A stretch of DNA of 64,000 nucleotides from CAADGL01 sp964643885 (lineage in GTDB: Bacteria > Planctomycetota > Phycisphaerae > UBA1845 > Fen-1342), in NCBI GenBank assembly GCA_964643885.1, contig CAZXUI010000006.1, positions 1 to 64,000 on the forward strand. Reading direction: 5' to 3'. This document shows, piece after piece, positions 45,284 through 53,203 of this stretch; the first letter of the stretch is position 1; each line of letters starts with the position of its first letter. Under the pieces are notes generated by a model. It saw nothing but the letters and a program-made list of their open reading frames with translations. It did no database searches and was not told the origin of the DNA. Both the position numbers and the translations under genes were made by a program.

Positions 45284-45641
45284 CGGTGGGAGGCGGCGTG
45301 TTCGTCGACGGTCCGAGCGAGCGCGGACCGGGCGCCCGCGCTCCCCGGGGGGAAGGCGGCGCCGCATCCGGTGGTCGTGCGTCGGCCGGCGGCGCGTCGG
45401 CCGGTCCGTGCAGGAGCGAGGCGATCAATTCCTTGGCGTGCTCGATCTGTCGCAGCGCCTCGCGCATGTCGCGGGTGGGCTGGGGCGACGTCTTGGCCGC
45501 CTGGCAGTAGGCCGTGTGCGTGCCGAGCAGAACGGCCAGGTCGGTCAGGATGTCCATCGTGGCTGCGAGCCGGCCGCGCTGCCGGCCGTATTGGAACTCG
45601 AACCGGTCGAGCTGCTGGCTGCGCTGTTTGAAGACGCTCAT
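45270..45641 (-). CDS. Small helical protein of unknown function
   Basis: This 123-residue protein starts at ATG 45641 behind GAGGCGG. The first about 75 residues are alpha-helical and charged (FKQRSQQLDRFEFQYGRQRG, MREALRQIEHAKELIASLLH); the last about 45 are Pro/Ala-rich and probably disordered. No family is recognised and there is no signal peptide, so it is presumably cytoplasmic. It overlaps the phosphatase gene by 14 bp and lies 62 bp after the lipoprotein gene, suggesting a common transcript. Confidence 0.68.
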   Translation of the reverse strand: MSVFKQRSQQLDRFEFQYGRQRGRLAATMDILTDLAVLLGTHTAYCQAAKTSPQPTRDMREALRQIEHAKELIASLLHGPADAPPADARPPDAAPPSPRGARAPGPRSLGPSTNTPPPTDAGD

Positions 45642-45703
45642 TCCCGCCTCGTCCGGCCGCGGCCGGTGTGGTTGGGTTGTGCCCCGAGAATCGACGGAAG
45701 ATG

Positions 45704-46498
45704 TTATTCGCCGGCGGGCAGCATGCGCACGCCGGGCGAGAGTCGCAGGCGCACTTCGTCGCCGAGGCGGGCCGGGTCCTGCTTGAGCTCTGCCAGCGGC
45801 AGGCGGCCGCTGCGGAGGTCGTCGTGTACGCGGCGCAGCCCGGCGGCCATCGAGGCGAAGGCGCGGGGGATTTCCTCGCGATAGCCCGGGCCGGGGTCGT
45901 AGCGCCAGCGGCCGTCGATGCGGTGCAGGATGGCCCGCTTGAGGGGCAGGTCGCGATCGACCTGGAAGACGACGACGGCCTGGTCGCCGTCGATGGTCTC
46001 GCTGAGCAGGTCGACATAGCGGCTGAAGATGTCGAGCCGGGCGGCGAGCTCGGATTGGTCGATGGTCAGCGAGATTCCGAGGGCAACGTGTTCGCGGACG
46101 TAGCGGCAGAGGGCATCGTTGGCGGCCAGGAAGTCGTCGACGGCGACGAGCATGCGCGTGACTTCCTTGGCGTGGTCGGGAACGATGAGGGCTTCCATGG
46201 CGGTGTAGGCGCCTTGGCCGCGGAGCTCGATCAGGCGGGCGATGGTTTGGCGCGGTGAGAGGGCCGGGGCGTGCTGCTCGGCGGCGGAGGCGCTGGAGGG
46301 TGATTGGCGGCAGCCGCCGATGAGGGCGACGAGAAGGGTGATCGAGACGAGTGGCCATAGGGCGAGACGCCACGATGAGGCGAAGGATCGGCGTTCGGAT
46401 GGGCGATACGTGCGTCTCGCGCGTAGTACGGATGGGTCGTGCAGGCGGCTGAGATTGCGAGAGAACGAGGCACGGGCGGCATGGCATGCGGATCGCAC
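45704..46498 (-). CDS. Unknown lipoprotein near tssA
   Basis: A hydrophobic segment with lipobox (LVSITLLVALIGGC) is preceded by a basic N-region. No ATG is in frame between the 15-bp repeat array and the segment; GTG 46498 gives 264 residues with a long n-region of about 48. The open frame further upstream, which reads WGTGL repeatedly, comes from the tandem array and is not protein. The mature part has ALSPRQTIARLIELRGQGAY, IDGDQAVVVFQVDRDLPLKR and ILHRIDGRWRYDPGPG, reminiscent of NTF2-like or DUF4878-type lipoproteins. The function is unknown. It lies 324 bp downstream of tssA and precedes the small helical gene. Confidence 0.7.
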   Translation of the reverse strand: MRSACHAARASFSRNLSRLHDPSVLRARRTYRPSERRSFASSWRLALWPLVSITLLVALIGGCRQSPSSASAAEQHAPALSPRQTIARLIELRGQGAYTAMEALIVPDHAKEVTRMLVAVDDFLAANDALCRYVREHVALGISLTIDQSELAARLDIFSRYVDLLSETIDGDQAVVVFQVDRDLPLKRAILHRIDGRWRYDPGPGYREEIPRAFASMAAGLRRVHDDLRSGRLPLAELKQDPARLGDEVRLRLSPGVRMLPAGE

Positions 46499-46822
46499 GG
46501 GTGAATCGCGATCATCGGCGTGCTCAGAGCCGCGACCGTGACAGGCGGTCGCGGGTCGGATCAGGCGGGCAGGGCACCCCCGCGACCGGTCGGAGACCGG
46601 TCGCCCAGTGACCGGCCAGAGGCCGGTCCCCCAAAGGCCGGTCCCCCAGAGGCCGGTTTCCCAATGGCCGGTCCCCCAAAGGCCGGTTCCCCAGAGGCCG
46701 GTTCCCCAGAGGCCGGTTCCCCAGAGGCCGGTCCCCCAAAGGCCGGTCCCCCAAAGGCCGGTTCCCCAGAGGCCGGTCCCCCATTCTCCGAGCAGCGGGA
46801 TCGGGATTGACATCATGCCCCC
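46499..46822. repeat. 324-bp spacer: hairpin repeat and 15-bp tandem array
   Basis: CCGCGACCG-tgacagg-CGGTCGCGG (46530-46554) is a perfect 9-bp hairpin belonging to the CCGCGACCGT family. From 46584 the GACCGGTC family begins and then expands into about eleven 15-bp units of consensus GGCCGGTTCCCCAGA (variants TCCCCCAAA, TTTCCCAAT), ending near 46790. The multiple of three makes an open frame on both strands, but it is not a gene. Confidence 0.88.
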
Positions 46823-48430
46823 CTACTTGCCCGGCCCGGCGGCGGCCGGCGCGTCGAGCCGCAGCGCCGCGGCCGGGTCGAGCCGGCTGAGTCGGGCGAA
46901 GACCTGGTTGAGCCGCGTTTGATCATCGGGCGTCGGCCGGGGGCGGGCCTTTCGCAGGCACTCGTAGAGGCTCTCGGTTGCGCGGGCGGCCAGCTCCGGT
47001 TCCCACTCCTCGAGTTGATACGCGTCAATCAAGCGTTCGAGCCCCTCGAGCAGTCCGGTGGCCAGGGCGAGCTTGTTGAGATCGACGGCCAGCCCGGCCA
47101 GCGCGAGCTGCGCCCGGAAGCGCTGCCGCCGGCTGCCGCTGCTTTCGAGCAGTGCGCCCAGGCGCTTGACCGCGTCCTCGCCGCGGGCCTGGCTGAGCAG
47201 CTTGCGGGCTTCGGCCATCGCGGCGCCGACCGGGTCGCCGTTGCTGGCCGAGCCGCCGGAGCCGCCGCCCCCGCCGCCCATTCCGCCGGCCTTGTCAGCC
47301 ACCCAGGCCCGCGTGGCGCCGTCGGCGAAAGGCGATCCATCCGCGAACGTGCGCTCGAATAGCGCGGGCAGGCGCTGATGCAGGGCGACGGCTTCGAGAA
47401 TCACGCCGTCGGCGGCGGCGGCATAGTCGCTGCCCAGGCCGCCGAGCGCGAGAGCGACGTAGCGCTGCAAATCGAGCCAGAGAGGCGTGACCGCGAACTG
47501 GCCTTCGGCTTCGAGCAGCAGGTTGGCCCAGTTGCCGCCGGTGGCTTCCTTCTCGAAAAAGTCGCGGCGCGGCTTGGGCGGCGCTGGGATTTTTCGATCG
47601 GGCGGCAGCTCGCGGATGGCGCCCAGCCGGGCGGCCCGAGCCAGGCGATAGGAGCGCGGGTCCTTCTGATCCTGCGTGAAGAGATACTTGGCGACGCGCA
47701 CGACGGCCTGAACCGCCGCCTCGGGCGTGGCGAAGCTCTCCGGAATCGCCCCGGCGCCAGCCGAGGGTCCGGCGGCTGCCGCGGCCGCCGCGGCGGCGAC
47801 TGTCGGTCCGCCGGCGGCCGGTGCGGCCGCCGCGGGCTCGGTGAGCGGTCCGACCTTTTCCTTGAGGGCGCGGAGGGCCCGCAAGAGCGGGCCGGTGTCG
47901 GGCGTTCGAGGCTGGCCTGTGAAGGCGGCGTTGAGGGCTTCGTCGAGCTGGATGACGGCGGCGGCACAGTCGTGCACGGCCTTCTTTTCGGCCGCCTCGG
48001 GATGGCGGGCGGCGCGTCCGTCCTTGAGCTCGGTGAGGGCGACGACCTTGTCGGCGAGGTATTGCACTGCGCTGGCGCGCGCCTGCGGGGGCTTGAGGCC
48101 GGGGTGGCACTTTTCCCAGAAGGTCTTGACGAGGTCGCGATACATTTGCAGCGCGGCGTGCAGCCCGGCGTAACCCTCCGTCTCGAACAGGCCGAGCGCC
48201 AGGTAGGAGGCGACCATCAGGTCCTTGGATTTCTCGCGGAGGATCTGGGTGCCGAGCTCGACGACCTTGCGCCAGTCGACGACTTCGCCGGTGAGGGAGT
48301 TGAGGCGGTCCATCTGGGCCTGGAGCTGCTCGAACTCCGGCTCGTAGCGGACGGACTGGCTGGCGGGCTCGGCGTCGCTGATGGGCTGCCGGCCGAGCGC
48401 GATGATCTGGTCGGTGCGCTCCTGGGTCAT
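46823..48430 (-). CDS. tssA: Type VI secretion TssA (ImpA/VasJ-type) protein
   Basis: This 535-residue protein starts at ATG 48430. The N-terminal ImpA_N domain (about 10-135) has PISDAEPASQSVRYEPEFEQ, VDWRKVVELGTQILREKSKD and LMVASYLALGLFETEGYAGL with FWEKCHPGLKPP. An Ala/Gly linker (about 200-230) and a central helical part follow. The C-terminal VasJ-like part has DAVKRLGALLESS, RRQRFRAQLALAGLAVDLNK and QLEEWEPELAARATESLYEC. TssA proteins cap or prime assembly of the contractile tail. No other type VI gene lies in the window. It is 144 bp downstream of the histidine-kinase gene on the same strand. Confidence 0.9.
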   Translation of the reverse strand: MTQERTDQIIALGRQPISDAEPASQSVRYEPEFEQLQAQMDRLNSLTGEVVDWRKVVELGTQILREKSKDLMVASYLALGLFETEGYAGLHAALQMYRDLVKTFWEKCHPGLKPPQARASAVQYLADKVVALTELKDGRAARHPEAAEKKAVHDCAAAVIQLDEALNAAFTGQPRTPDTGPLLRALRALKEKVGPLTEPAAAAPAAGGPTVAAAAAAAAAGPSAGAGAIPESFATPEAAVQAVVRVAKYLFTQDQKDPRSYRLARAARLGAIRELPPDRKIPAPPKPRRDFFEKEATGGNWANLLLEAEGQFAVTPLWLDLQRYVALALGGLGSDYAAAADGVILEAVALHQRLPALFERTFADGSPFADGATRAWVADKAGGMGGGGGGSGGSASNGDPVGAAMAEARKLLSQARGEDAVKRLGALLESSGSRRQRFRAQLALAGLAVDLNKLALATGLLEGLERLIDAYQLEEWEPELAARATESLYECLRKARPRPTPDDQTRLNQVFARLSRLDPAAALRLDAPAAAGPGK

Positions 48431-48574
48431 GCGGGACGGCTCCGGTGGGGCGAATCGCGGGCCGGGCGCTGGCGTCGGGCCGCGGTCGGCGATGACTGCC
48501 TGCGCGAATCCTACCGCATCACGATCGAAAGTGGCACCGCGGGGGGCCCTTCAGCGCGGCCGTGGCGATGCTAT

Positions 48575-50476
48575 TCAGTGCGAGGTGGTCGCGGCTGTTG
48601 GGGCGTAGCGGGCGAGGGTCTCGAAGAGGGCGGCGCGATTGATGGGCTTGGTGGCGTAGTCGTCGCAGCCGGCGGCGAGGCACTTGTCGCGGTCGCCGGA
48701 CATTGCGTGTGCGGTGAGGGCGATGACGGGCCGCTTGTAGCCGAGTCGTCGGAGCATGGCGGTGGCCTGGTAGCCGTCCATCTCCGGCATCTGCATGTCC
48801 ATGAGGATGAGGTCGAAGGGTTCGCCGCGTTCGAGAGCGCCGAGGGCGGCGTCGCAGGCGAGGCGGCCGTTCTCGACGACGCTAACGCGGGCGCCGGCGC
48901 GCTCGAGCATGGCGACGAGCAGGCGCTGGTTATCCGGTCCGTCTTCGGCGACGAGGATGCGCATGGAGCCGGGGAGCCTGGGTCCGGTGGCGGGCGCGGC
49001 GGGGATGCTGCTGCGGGGTGTGGGGCCGGCCGAGGCGGCGCCGGCGTTGAAGGTCGGTCTGCGGAGTGCGCCGCGGCGCTGCTCGATGAGGGACTGCACG
49101 TCTTCGATCATCGTGACGCCGGCGAGCGAGCCGATGGCGATGGTGGCGACGAAGGTGCTGCCCTCGCCCGCGCGGCTGGTGGCCGCCAGCTTGCCGCCGA
49201 GCTGCGTGGCCAGGCGTTTGCTGATCATCAGGCCCAGTCCGGTGCCGCCGAAGCGGCGCGTGTGCGAGGCGTCGGCCTGCGCGAAGGGTTGAAAGAGGCG
49301 GGCGAGCTGGGTTTCGGTCAGGCCGATGCCGGTGTCGCGGACGCTGAAGTGCATCTGCGCCTCGGCCGCGGGGTTGTCGTCGGCGGGCGGCTCGACGCTG
49401 AGGTTCAGCTCGACGCCGCCGGTTTCGGTGAACTTGACGGCGTTGCCGAGCAGGTTCAGCAGAATCTGGCGGATGCGGGTCGGGTCGGTTTCGATCGTCT
49501 CGGGGATCGGTCCGCCGAAGGTGACCTCGAGCACGAGGCCCTTGGCCTCGGCCCGCGGGCGCATCAGCTCGACCAGGTCGTCGACGAGCTGCACCGGGCA
49601 GAAGCGGACGCGTTCGATCTCGAGCTTGCCGGCCTCGATCTTCGAGAGGTCGAGGATGTCGTTGATGATCTCGAGCAGGTGCTCGCCGTTGCGGCGGATG
49701 GTGTGCACGGCGGCGAGGCGTTCGCCTTCGTCCAGGTCGGGCTCGAGCAGTTGCTCCGAATAGCCGAGGATGGCGGTCATCGGCGTGCGTATCTCATGGC
49801 TCATGTTGGCCAGGAACTCGGTCTTGGCGCGGCTGGCTTCCTCGGCCCGGCCGAGCGCGTCGCGCAGGGCGGCCGAGCGGCGGCGCACTTCGCTTTCGAG
49901 CTGGACGATGTGGCGGCGCTTTTCGACCAGGCGGGCCTCGCGCTCGCTGAGCACGTTGGTGATGGTGTCTTCGTGGGCGCGGCGGAGCGTGTGCAGCTCC
50001 GCCTCCAGGTGGCGCACGCGCGTCTGCACTTCGCGGAGCTGGTTGTGCAGGCGAACGGCGAGGGTGACGGCGTCGCCGAGGCGGATGAGCTCGGCTTCGA
50101 GGCCGCTGATCGCCTGCTCGTCCGGCTCGCTTTCGACGACGGCACCGAAGGCGGCTCCGCCCTGTCCGAAACCGGTGAGGCGGAAGGCGACGACGTGCAG
50201 CTCGCGGCCGTTCTCGCCTTCGGGCCGCAGCACGACGCGACCGGCGGAGCGGAGCCACTCGCAGACCTCGTGCGCGACGGCGGGCAGGGCTTCGCCGACG
50301 CGGGTCTGTTCGACGGGGTAACGGCTGAGCAGGTGGCCGTCTTCATCGGCCAGAAAGACCTGGAGCGGCCGCAGGGGCTCGAGCGGCTGCATCATGGTGG
50401 CCAGGGCTGGGGCGAGCTCCCAGCAGGTGGGCGGGCCGCCGAAGAGACGATCGATCTGTTCCAGCAGGTCGGACAA
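48575..50476 (-). CDS. Hybrid histidine kinase with receiver domain
   Basis: This 633-residue protein starts at TTG 50476, chosen because GAGGGG overlaps the end of the HDOD gene and protein-like sequence begins there (LSDLLEQIDRLFGG). Residues 1-145 are a GAF-like sensor; 145-215 is a coiled coil. The kinase core has FLANMSHEIRTPMTAILGYS (His227), NLLGNAVKFTETGG (N box), VRDTGIGL and FGGTGLGL. A linker leads to a receiver domain: MRILVAEDGPDNQRLLVA, LILMDMQMPEMDG with the phospho-accepting Asp, and KPINRAALFE. There are no membrane helices, so it senses a cytoplasmic cue. It lies 11 bp after the HDOD gene. Confidence 0.92.
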   Translation of the reverse strand: MSDLLEQIDRLFGGPPTCWELAPALATMMQPLEPLRPLQVFLADEDGHLLSRYPVEQTRVGEALPAVAHEVCEWLRSAGRVVLRPEGENGRELHVVAFRLTGFGQGGAAFGAVVESEPDEQAISGLEAELIRLGDAVTLAVRLHNQLREVQTRVRHLEAELHTLRRAHEDTITNVLSEREARLVEKRRHIVQLESEVRRRSAALRDALGRAEEASRAKTEFLANMSHEIRTPMTAILGYSEQLLEPDLDEGERLAAVHTIRRNGEHLLEIINDILDLSKIEAGKLEIERVRFCPVQLVDDLVELMRPRAEAKGLVLEVTFGGPIPETIETDPTRIRQILLNLLGNAVKFTETGGVELNLSVEPPADDNPAAEAQMHFSVRDTGIGLTETQLARLFQPFAQADASHTRRFGGTGLGLMISKRLATQLGGKLAATSRAGEGSTFVATIAIGSLAGVTMIEDVQSLIEQRRGALRRPTFNAGAASAGPTPRSSIPAAPATGPRLPGSMRILVAEDGPDNQRLLVAMLERAGARVSVVENGRLACDAALGALERGEPFDLILMDMQMPEMDGYQATAMLRRLGYKRPVIALTAHAMSGDRDKCLAAGCDDYATKPINRAALFETLARYAPTAATTSH

Positions 50477-50487
50477 GCGCGGCCCCT

Positions 50488-51369
50488 CTAGAGTTCGAAC
50501 AGGCTCTCGCTGCCGGCGATTTCGCGCTCGAGGTCGGTGGCCAGCACGAGGATGTCCTCGCGGCGCAGATTCAGCTTGCGAAAGGTCTCGAGCGGCGGCG
50601 TGATGTTCTTGAAGCCGGTCGAGCTGGTTCCCTTCATGGTGCAGATCACGTTGGCCACTTCGACGCAGCGGACGATGTCCTCGTGCTCGCCGCGGTAGCC
50701 TTCGGAGCCGTGGTGATAGCGGATCGCGCCGCGGGTGATGGGCGGGAAGCGCCAGGCTTCGGCGACGGCGTCTCCGAGCTGCGTGTGCGTGTAGCCCAGG
50801 TGCTCGCGCTCGGCATCGAGCAAGGAGCGTTCGTCGCTGACGCTGGACATCGCGCGGCTGAAGCACTCGTGGTCATGCTCGTCGGCCAGAATGATGCCGA
50901 TGTCGTGCAGCAGACCGGCCAGGAAGGCATCTTCGAAATCGTCGACGCGGCAGCGCATCGCCACAAGGCGGGCGCACAGGCCGGTGGCGACAAGGTGCCT
51001 CCACAGGCCGCTGCGGCGATAGCGGCCGATGGTCTCATCCGTCTTGAACAGGTCGCTGACCGAGGCGGTGAGCGCCAGGTTGCGCACCTGGGTGAAGCCG
51101 ATGTAGCTGATGGCCTGGTGCAGATTGGTGACGGTCGTGCGCACGGCGAAGGCGGCGGAGTTGACCATGCGCAGCACGCGGGCGCTGAGGGCCGGGTCGC
51201 ACTCGACGATGCGGCGCAGATCGGCCGCGCCGGAATCGGGGTTGCGGGCGACCTCCAGAACCTGCATGGCCACCTGGGGCAGCGTGGAGATTTCGGCGAT
51301 GCGGCGGATGACGTTGTCGACCGACCGGGTGGTGCCCGGTGCCGTTGCAGTCATGCTGGGTGGCGACAT
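50488..51369 (-). CDS. HDOD-domain regulatory protein
   Basis: This 293-residue protein starts at ATG 51369 (ATG 51354 is close). The HDOD domain, a non-catalytic HD relative, spans about 20-225: ISTLPQVAMQVLEVARNPDS, DLRRIVECDPALSARVLRMVN, AISYIGFTQVRNLALTASV, then FLAGLLHDIGIILADE with HD-like residues and HTQLGDAVAEAWRFPPITRG. Such proteins act in signalling, motility and stress circuits. The stop is 11 bp before the TTG start of the hybrid kinase, so the two are likely one signalling unit. Confidence 0.93.
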   Translation of the reverse strand: MSPPSMTATAPGTTRSVDNVIRRIAEISTLPQVAMQVLEVARNPDSGAADLRRIVECDPALSARVLRMVNSAAFAVRTTVTNLHQAISYIGFTQVRNLALTASVSDLFKTDETIGRYRRSGLWRHLVATGLCARLVAMRCRVDDFEDAFLAGLLHDIGIILADEHDHECFSRAMSSVSDERSLLDAEREHLGYTHTQLGDAVAEAWRFPPITRGAIRYHHGSEGYRGEHEDIVRCVEVANVICTMKGTSSTGFKNITPPLETFRKLNLRREDILVLATDLEREIAGSESLFEL

Positions 51370-51681
51370 GCAAGGTTCTCGCTTCTGTGCAACGCCCTGG
51401 GGAGGGCCGGAATCTCCGCGCGGAGGTGGCGGACACGCCGCGGCGACCGGTCCGAGACATCCTCCCGGCTTCTTATTCATCGACGCGCTTCGGGGGAGGA
51501 TTGGGAGAGGGATGTGGAAAGGACGGCCTGGGGGCGCAGGATGCTGGACAGCGCCGGCCGCACGGGGCCATAATCTCTGCCTGGAATCCCGCACGGAGGC
51601 GGTTTCGGTACGGTTCACGATCGGCTCGGGCGGCGTTTCGCCCGCCGAGGTGCAGACAGTCGCCGCAGTCCGGTAACTCCA
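51370..51681. other. 312-bp divergent spacer between HDOD and SNase-like genes
   Basis: Apart from the plus-strand promoter candidate at 51545-51574, nothing distinct is seen. The open frame continuing upstream from the HDOD gene does not look like protein. Confidence 0.55.
51545..51574 (+). promoter_or_regulatory. Promoter of the SNase-like gene
   Basis: TGGACA (51545-51550) and CATAAT (51569-51574) are 18 bp apart, each with 5 of 6 consensus matches. The leader would be about 100 nt. Confidence 0.5.
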
Positions 51682-52488
51682 ATGAGGCCCTCACTTCGAC
51701 TCGGACTGATCTCGCTGATATTCTCGATCTGCGGCCGCGGTGCCGCGCAGGAATTGCCGGAGGTGCCGGCGCCGGACCTGGCGGATCGGCCGGTGATGGC
51801 GGTGGCGTCCGTCGTGGACGCGCGGACGCTGCTTCTGGAGCGTGAGGGCAAGCAGCAGCGTGTGCGGCTGCTCGGCGTGGCGTGGCCGCGCGAGGAAGCG
51901 GATCGGGCCGCGGCGGTTGGGTTTCTGGAGCGGCTGCTGACCGGCGAACGCGTGCGGGTAATCGAGCCGGATGAGGCGACGGGGCCGGCGGACGGACACG
52001 CCGCGGGCGAGACGGAGGAGCAGGCGGGCAGCGGCGCGGAGGAGGCGGAAGCGGAACCGTCATCGCTCGGCCCGCGTGTGCTGGTGTATCGCGAGCCGGA
52101 CAAGCTGCTGGTCAACCTGGAGCTGATCCGGCAGGGATACGCGCCGGTTGCGGCCCGGCCGGATTTCGAGCTGCAGCGGACATTTCGCGTGTATGAGCTG
52201 CACGCGCGCGAGATCGAGCGCGGCATCTGGCGGGTGGACCGCGCGACCGCCCAGACGGCCCCGCCGCCGCCGGCCGCGGGAGCTGCGGAGTCGCTGGGGC
52301 AGGCGAACCGGCAGCCGGCGAACGCGCCTGGGACGGCGGATGGGCAGTTCGTCGTCTACGTAACCAAATCCGGCCGCAAGTATCACCTGGCCGACTGCCA
52401 GTATGTGCGATCCGGTGCGAGCGCGATTGCGCTTGCGCAGGCGCGTGAGAAGTACGAACCCTGCTCGCGCTGCGAGCCGCCGCAATGA
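51682..52488 (+). CDS. Exported SNase-like (thermonuclease-fold) protein
   Basis: This 268-residue protein starts at ATG 51682; no strong Shine-Dalgarno sequence is present. A signal peptide (LGLISLIFSICGRGAAQ) is followed by an OB-fold nuclease-like domain: VMAVASVVDARTLLLEREGK, VRLLGVAWPREE, FLERLLTGERVRV, then an acidic insertion (about 100-130), RVLVYREPDKLLVNLELIRQ and YAPV. The C-terminal about 45 residues form a small Cys/His segment (YHLADCQYVRSGASAIALAQ, CSRCEPP) often found in SNase-like proteins and probably binding zinc. The typical catalytic Arg/Glu/Asp are not all recognisable, so nuclease activity is not assured. It overlaps the next gene by 4 bp. Confidence 0.85.
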   Translation: MRPSLRLGLISLIFSICGRGAAQELPEVPAPDLADRPVMAVASVVDARTLLLEREGKQQRVRLLGVAWPREEADRAAAVGFLERLLTGERVRVIEPDEATGPADGHAAGETEEQAGSGAEEAEAEPSSLGPRVLVYREPDKLLVNLELIRQGYAPVAARPDFELQRTFRVYELHAREIERGIWRVDRATAQTAPPPPAAGAAESLGQANRQPANAPGTADGQFVVYVTKSGRKYHLADCQYVRSGASAIALAQAREKYEPCSRCEPPQ

Positions 52489-53024
52489 GCCGGGGCGGCG
52501 GCGTGACGACGCTGCGAGCTGCGCTTCCCGGAATGCTCGACAGCGGCGCGGTGTTCGACACGACGCGGGTCTATCGCTACGCGCTGTGGCGGACGTGGGA
52601 CGATCGGAGGACGGCGCTGGCGTGCGTGCTGTTGAACCCGAGCACGGCCGACGAGCGGACGCTGGATCCGACCGTGCGGCGATGTCTGTACATGGCGCAG
52701 CGGCGTGGTTTCGGCTCGCTGCGCGTGGTCAACATTTTCGCCTATCGATCGACGGACCCGGATGCGCTGCGGAGGGTGGATGATCCGGTCGGGCCGGCGA
52801 ATGATCGGTATATTCGTGCGGCCGTGGCGCGGGCGGAACGCGTGCTGGCGGCGTGGGGGAATGGGGGATTGCTCATGGATCGTGGCCGGCGCGTGCGGGC
52901 GCTGCTGCGCGGCTGCCGGAATCTGTGCTGTCTGGGGATGACGAAGGCGGGCGAGCCGCGGCATCCGCTCTATGTGCCGAATGGGGCGGTGCTGCGGGCG
53001 TTTGCGGAGGAGGGGGTGGCGTGA
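52485..53024 (+). CDS. DUF1643-family protein
   Basis: This 179-residue protein begins at ATG 52485, overlapping the upstream stop as ATGA. The DUF1643 family signs are YRYALWRTWDD, LLNPSTADERTLDPTVRRC, GFGSLRVVNIFAYRSTDP and VLAAWGNGG. The C-terminus has CCLGMTKAGEPRHPLYVP. These small proteins of unknown function occur in many bacteria and phages. There is no signal peptide. The protein is translated together with the exported SNase-like protein. The downstream spacer has the GACCGGTC repeat. Confidence 0.9.
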   Translation: MSRGGGVTTLRAALPGMLDSGAVFDTTRVYRYALWRTWDDRRTALACVLLNPSTADERTLDPTVRRCLYMAQRRGFGSLRVVNIFAYRSTDPDALRRVDDPVGPANDRYIRAAVARAERVLAAWGNGGLLMDRGRRVRALLRGCRNLCCLGMTKAGEPRHPLYVPNGAVLRAFAEEGVA

Positions 53025-53053
53025 GGGGCGGGGTATCTGCACGGCCATCCGTC

Positions 53054-53203
53054 GACCGGTCGGAGACCGGTCGAGCAGCGACCGGCCATAGGCCGGTCCC
53101 CCAGTTGATACGGAGAAGGGCGCGGCGTGAGGGACTGCACCGGCTATTAGCCCGTGCCACACTTACCGAGGCAGGATAGCCGGTGCCACACTTTCCAAGG
53201 TAG
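53054..53203. repeat. Dispersed repeats between convergent genes
   Basis: 53054-53103 is a copy of the GACCGGTC family (GACCGGTCGGAGACCGGTCG, ending in GGCCGGTCCCCCAG). It is followed by two imperfect copies of a GTGCCACACTT unit with GAGGCAGGATAGCC or AAGGTAGC tails (about 53154-53204), directly before the purF stop. Confidence 0.78.

Noticed and set aside
46520..46922. Open frames encoding repeated PVPQR or WGTGL units
   Set aside because: They come from the 15-bp tandem array, open on both strands because the period is a multiple of three. No start signal or functional sequence is attached.
47378..50491. A 1037-residue open frame on the plus strand
   Set aside because: It is antisense to tssA and the hybrid kinase, which have unmistakable domains.
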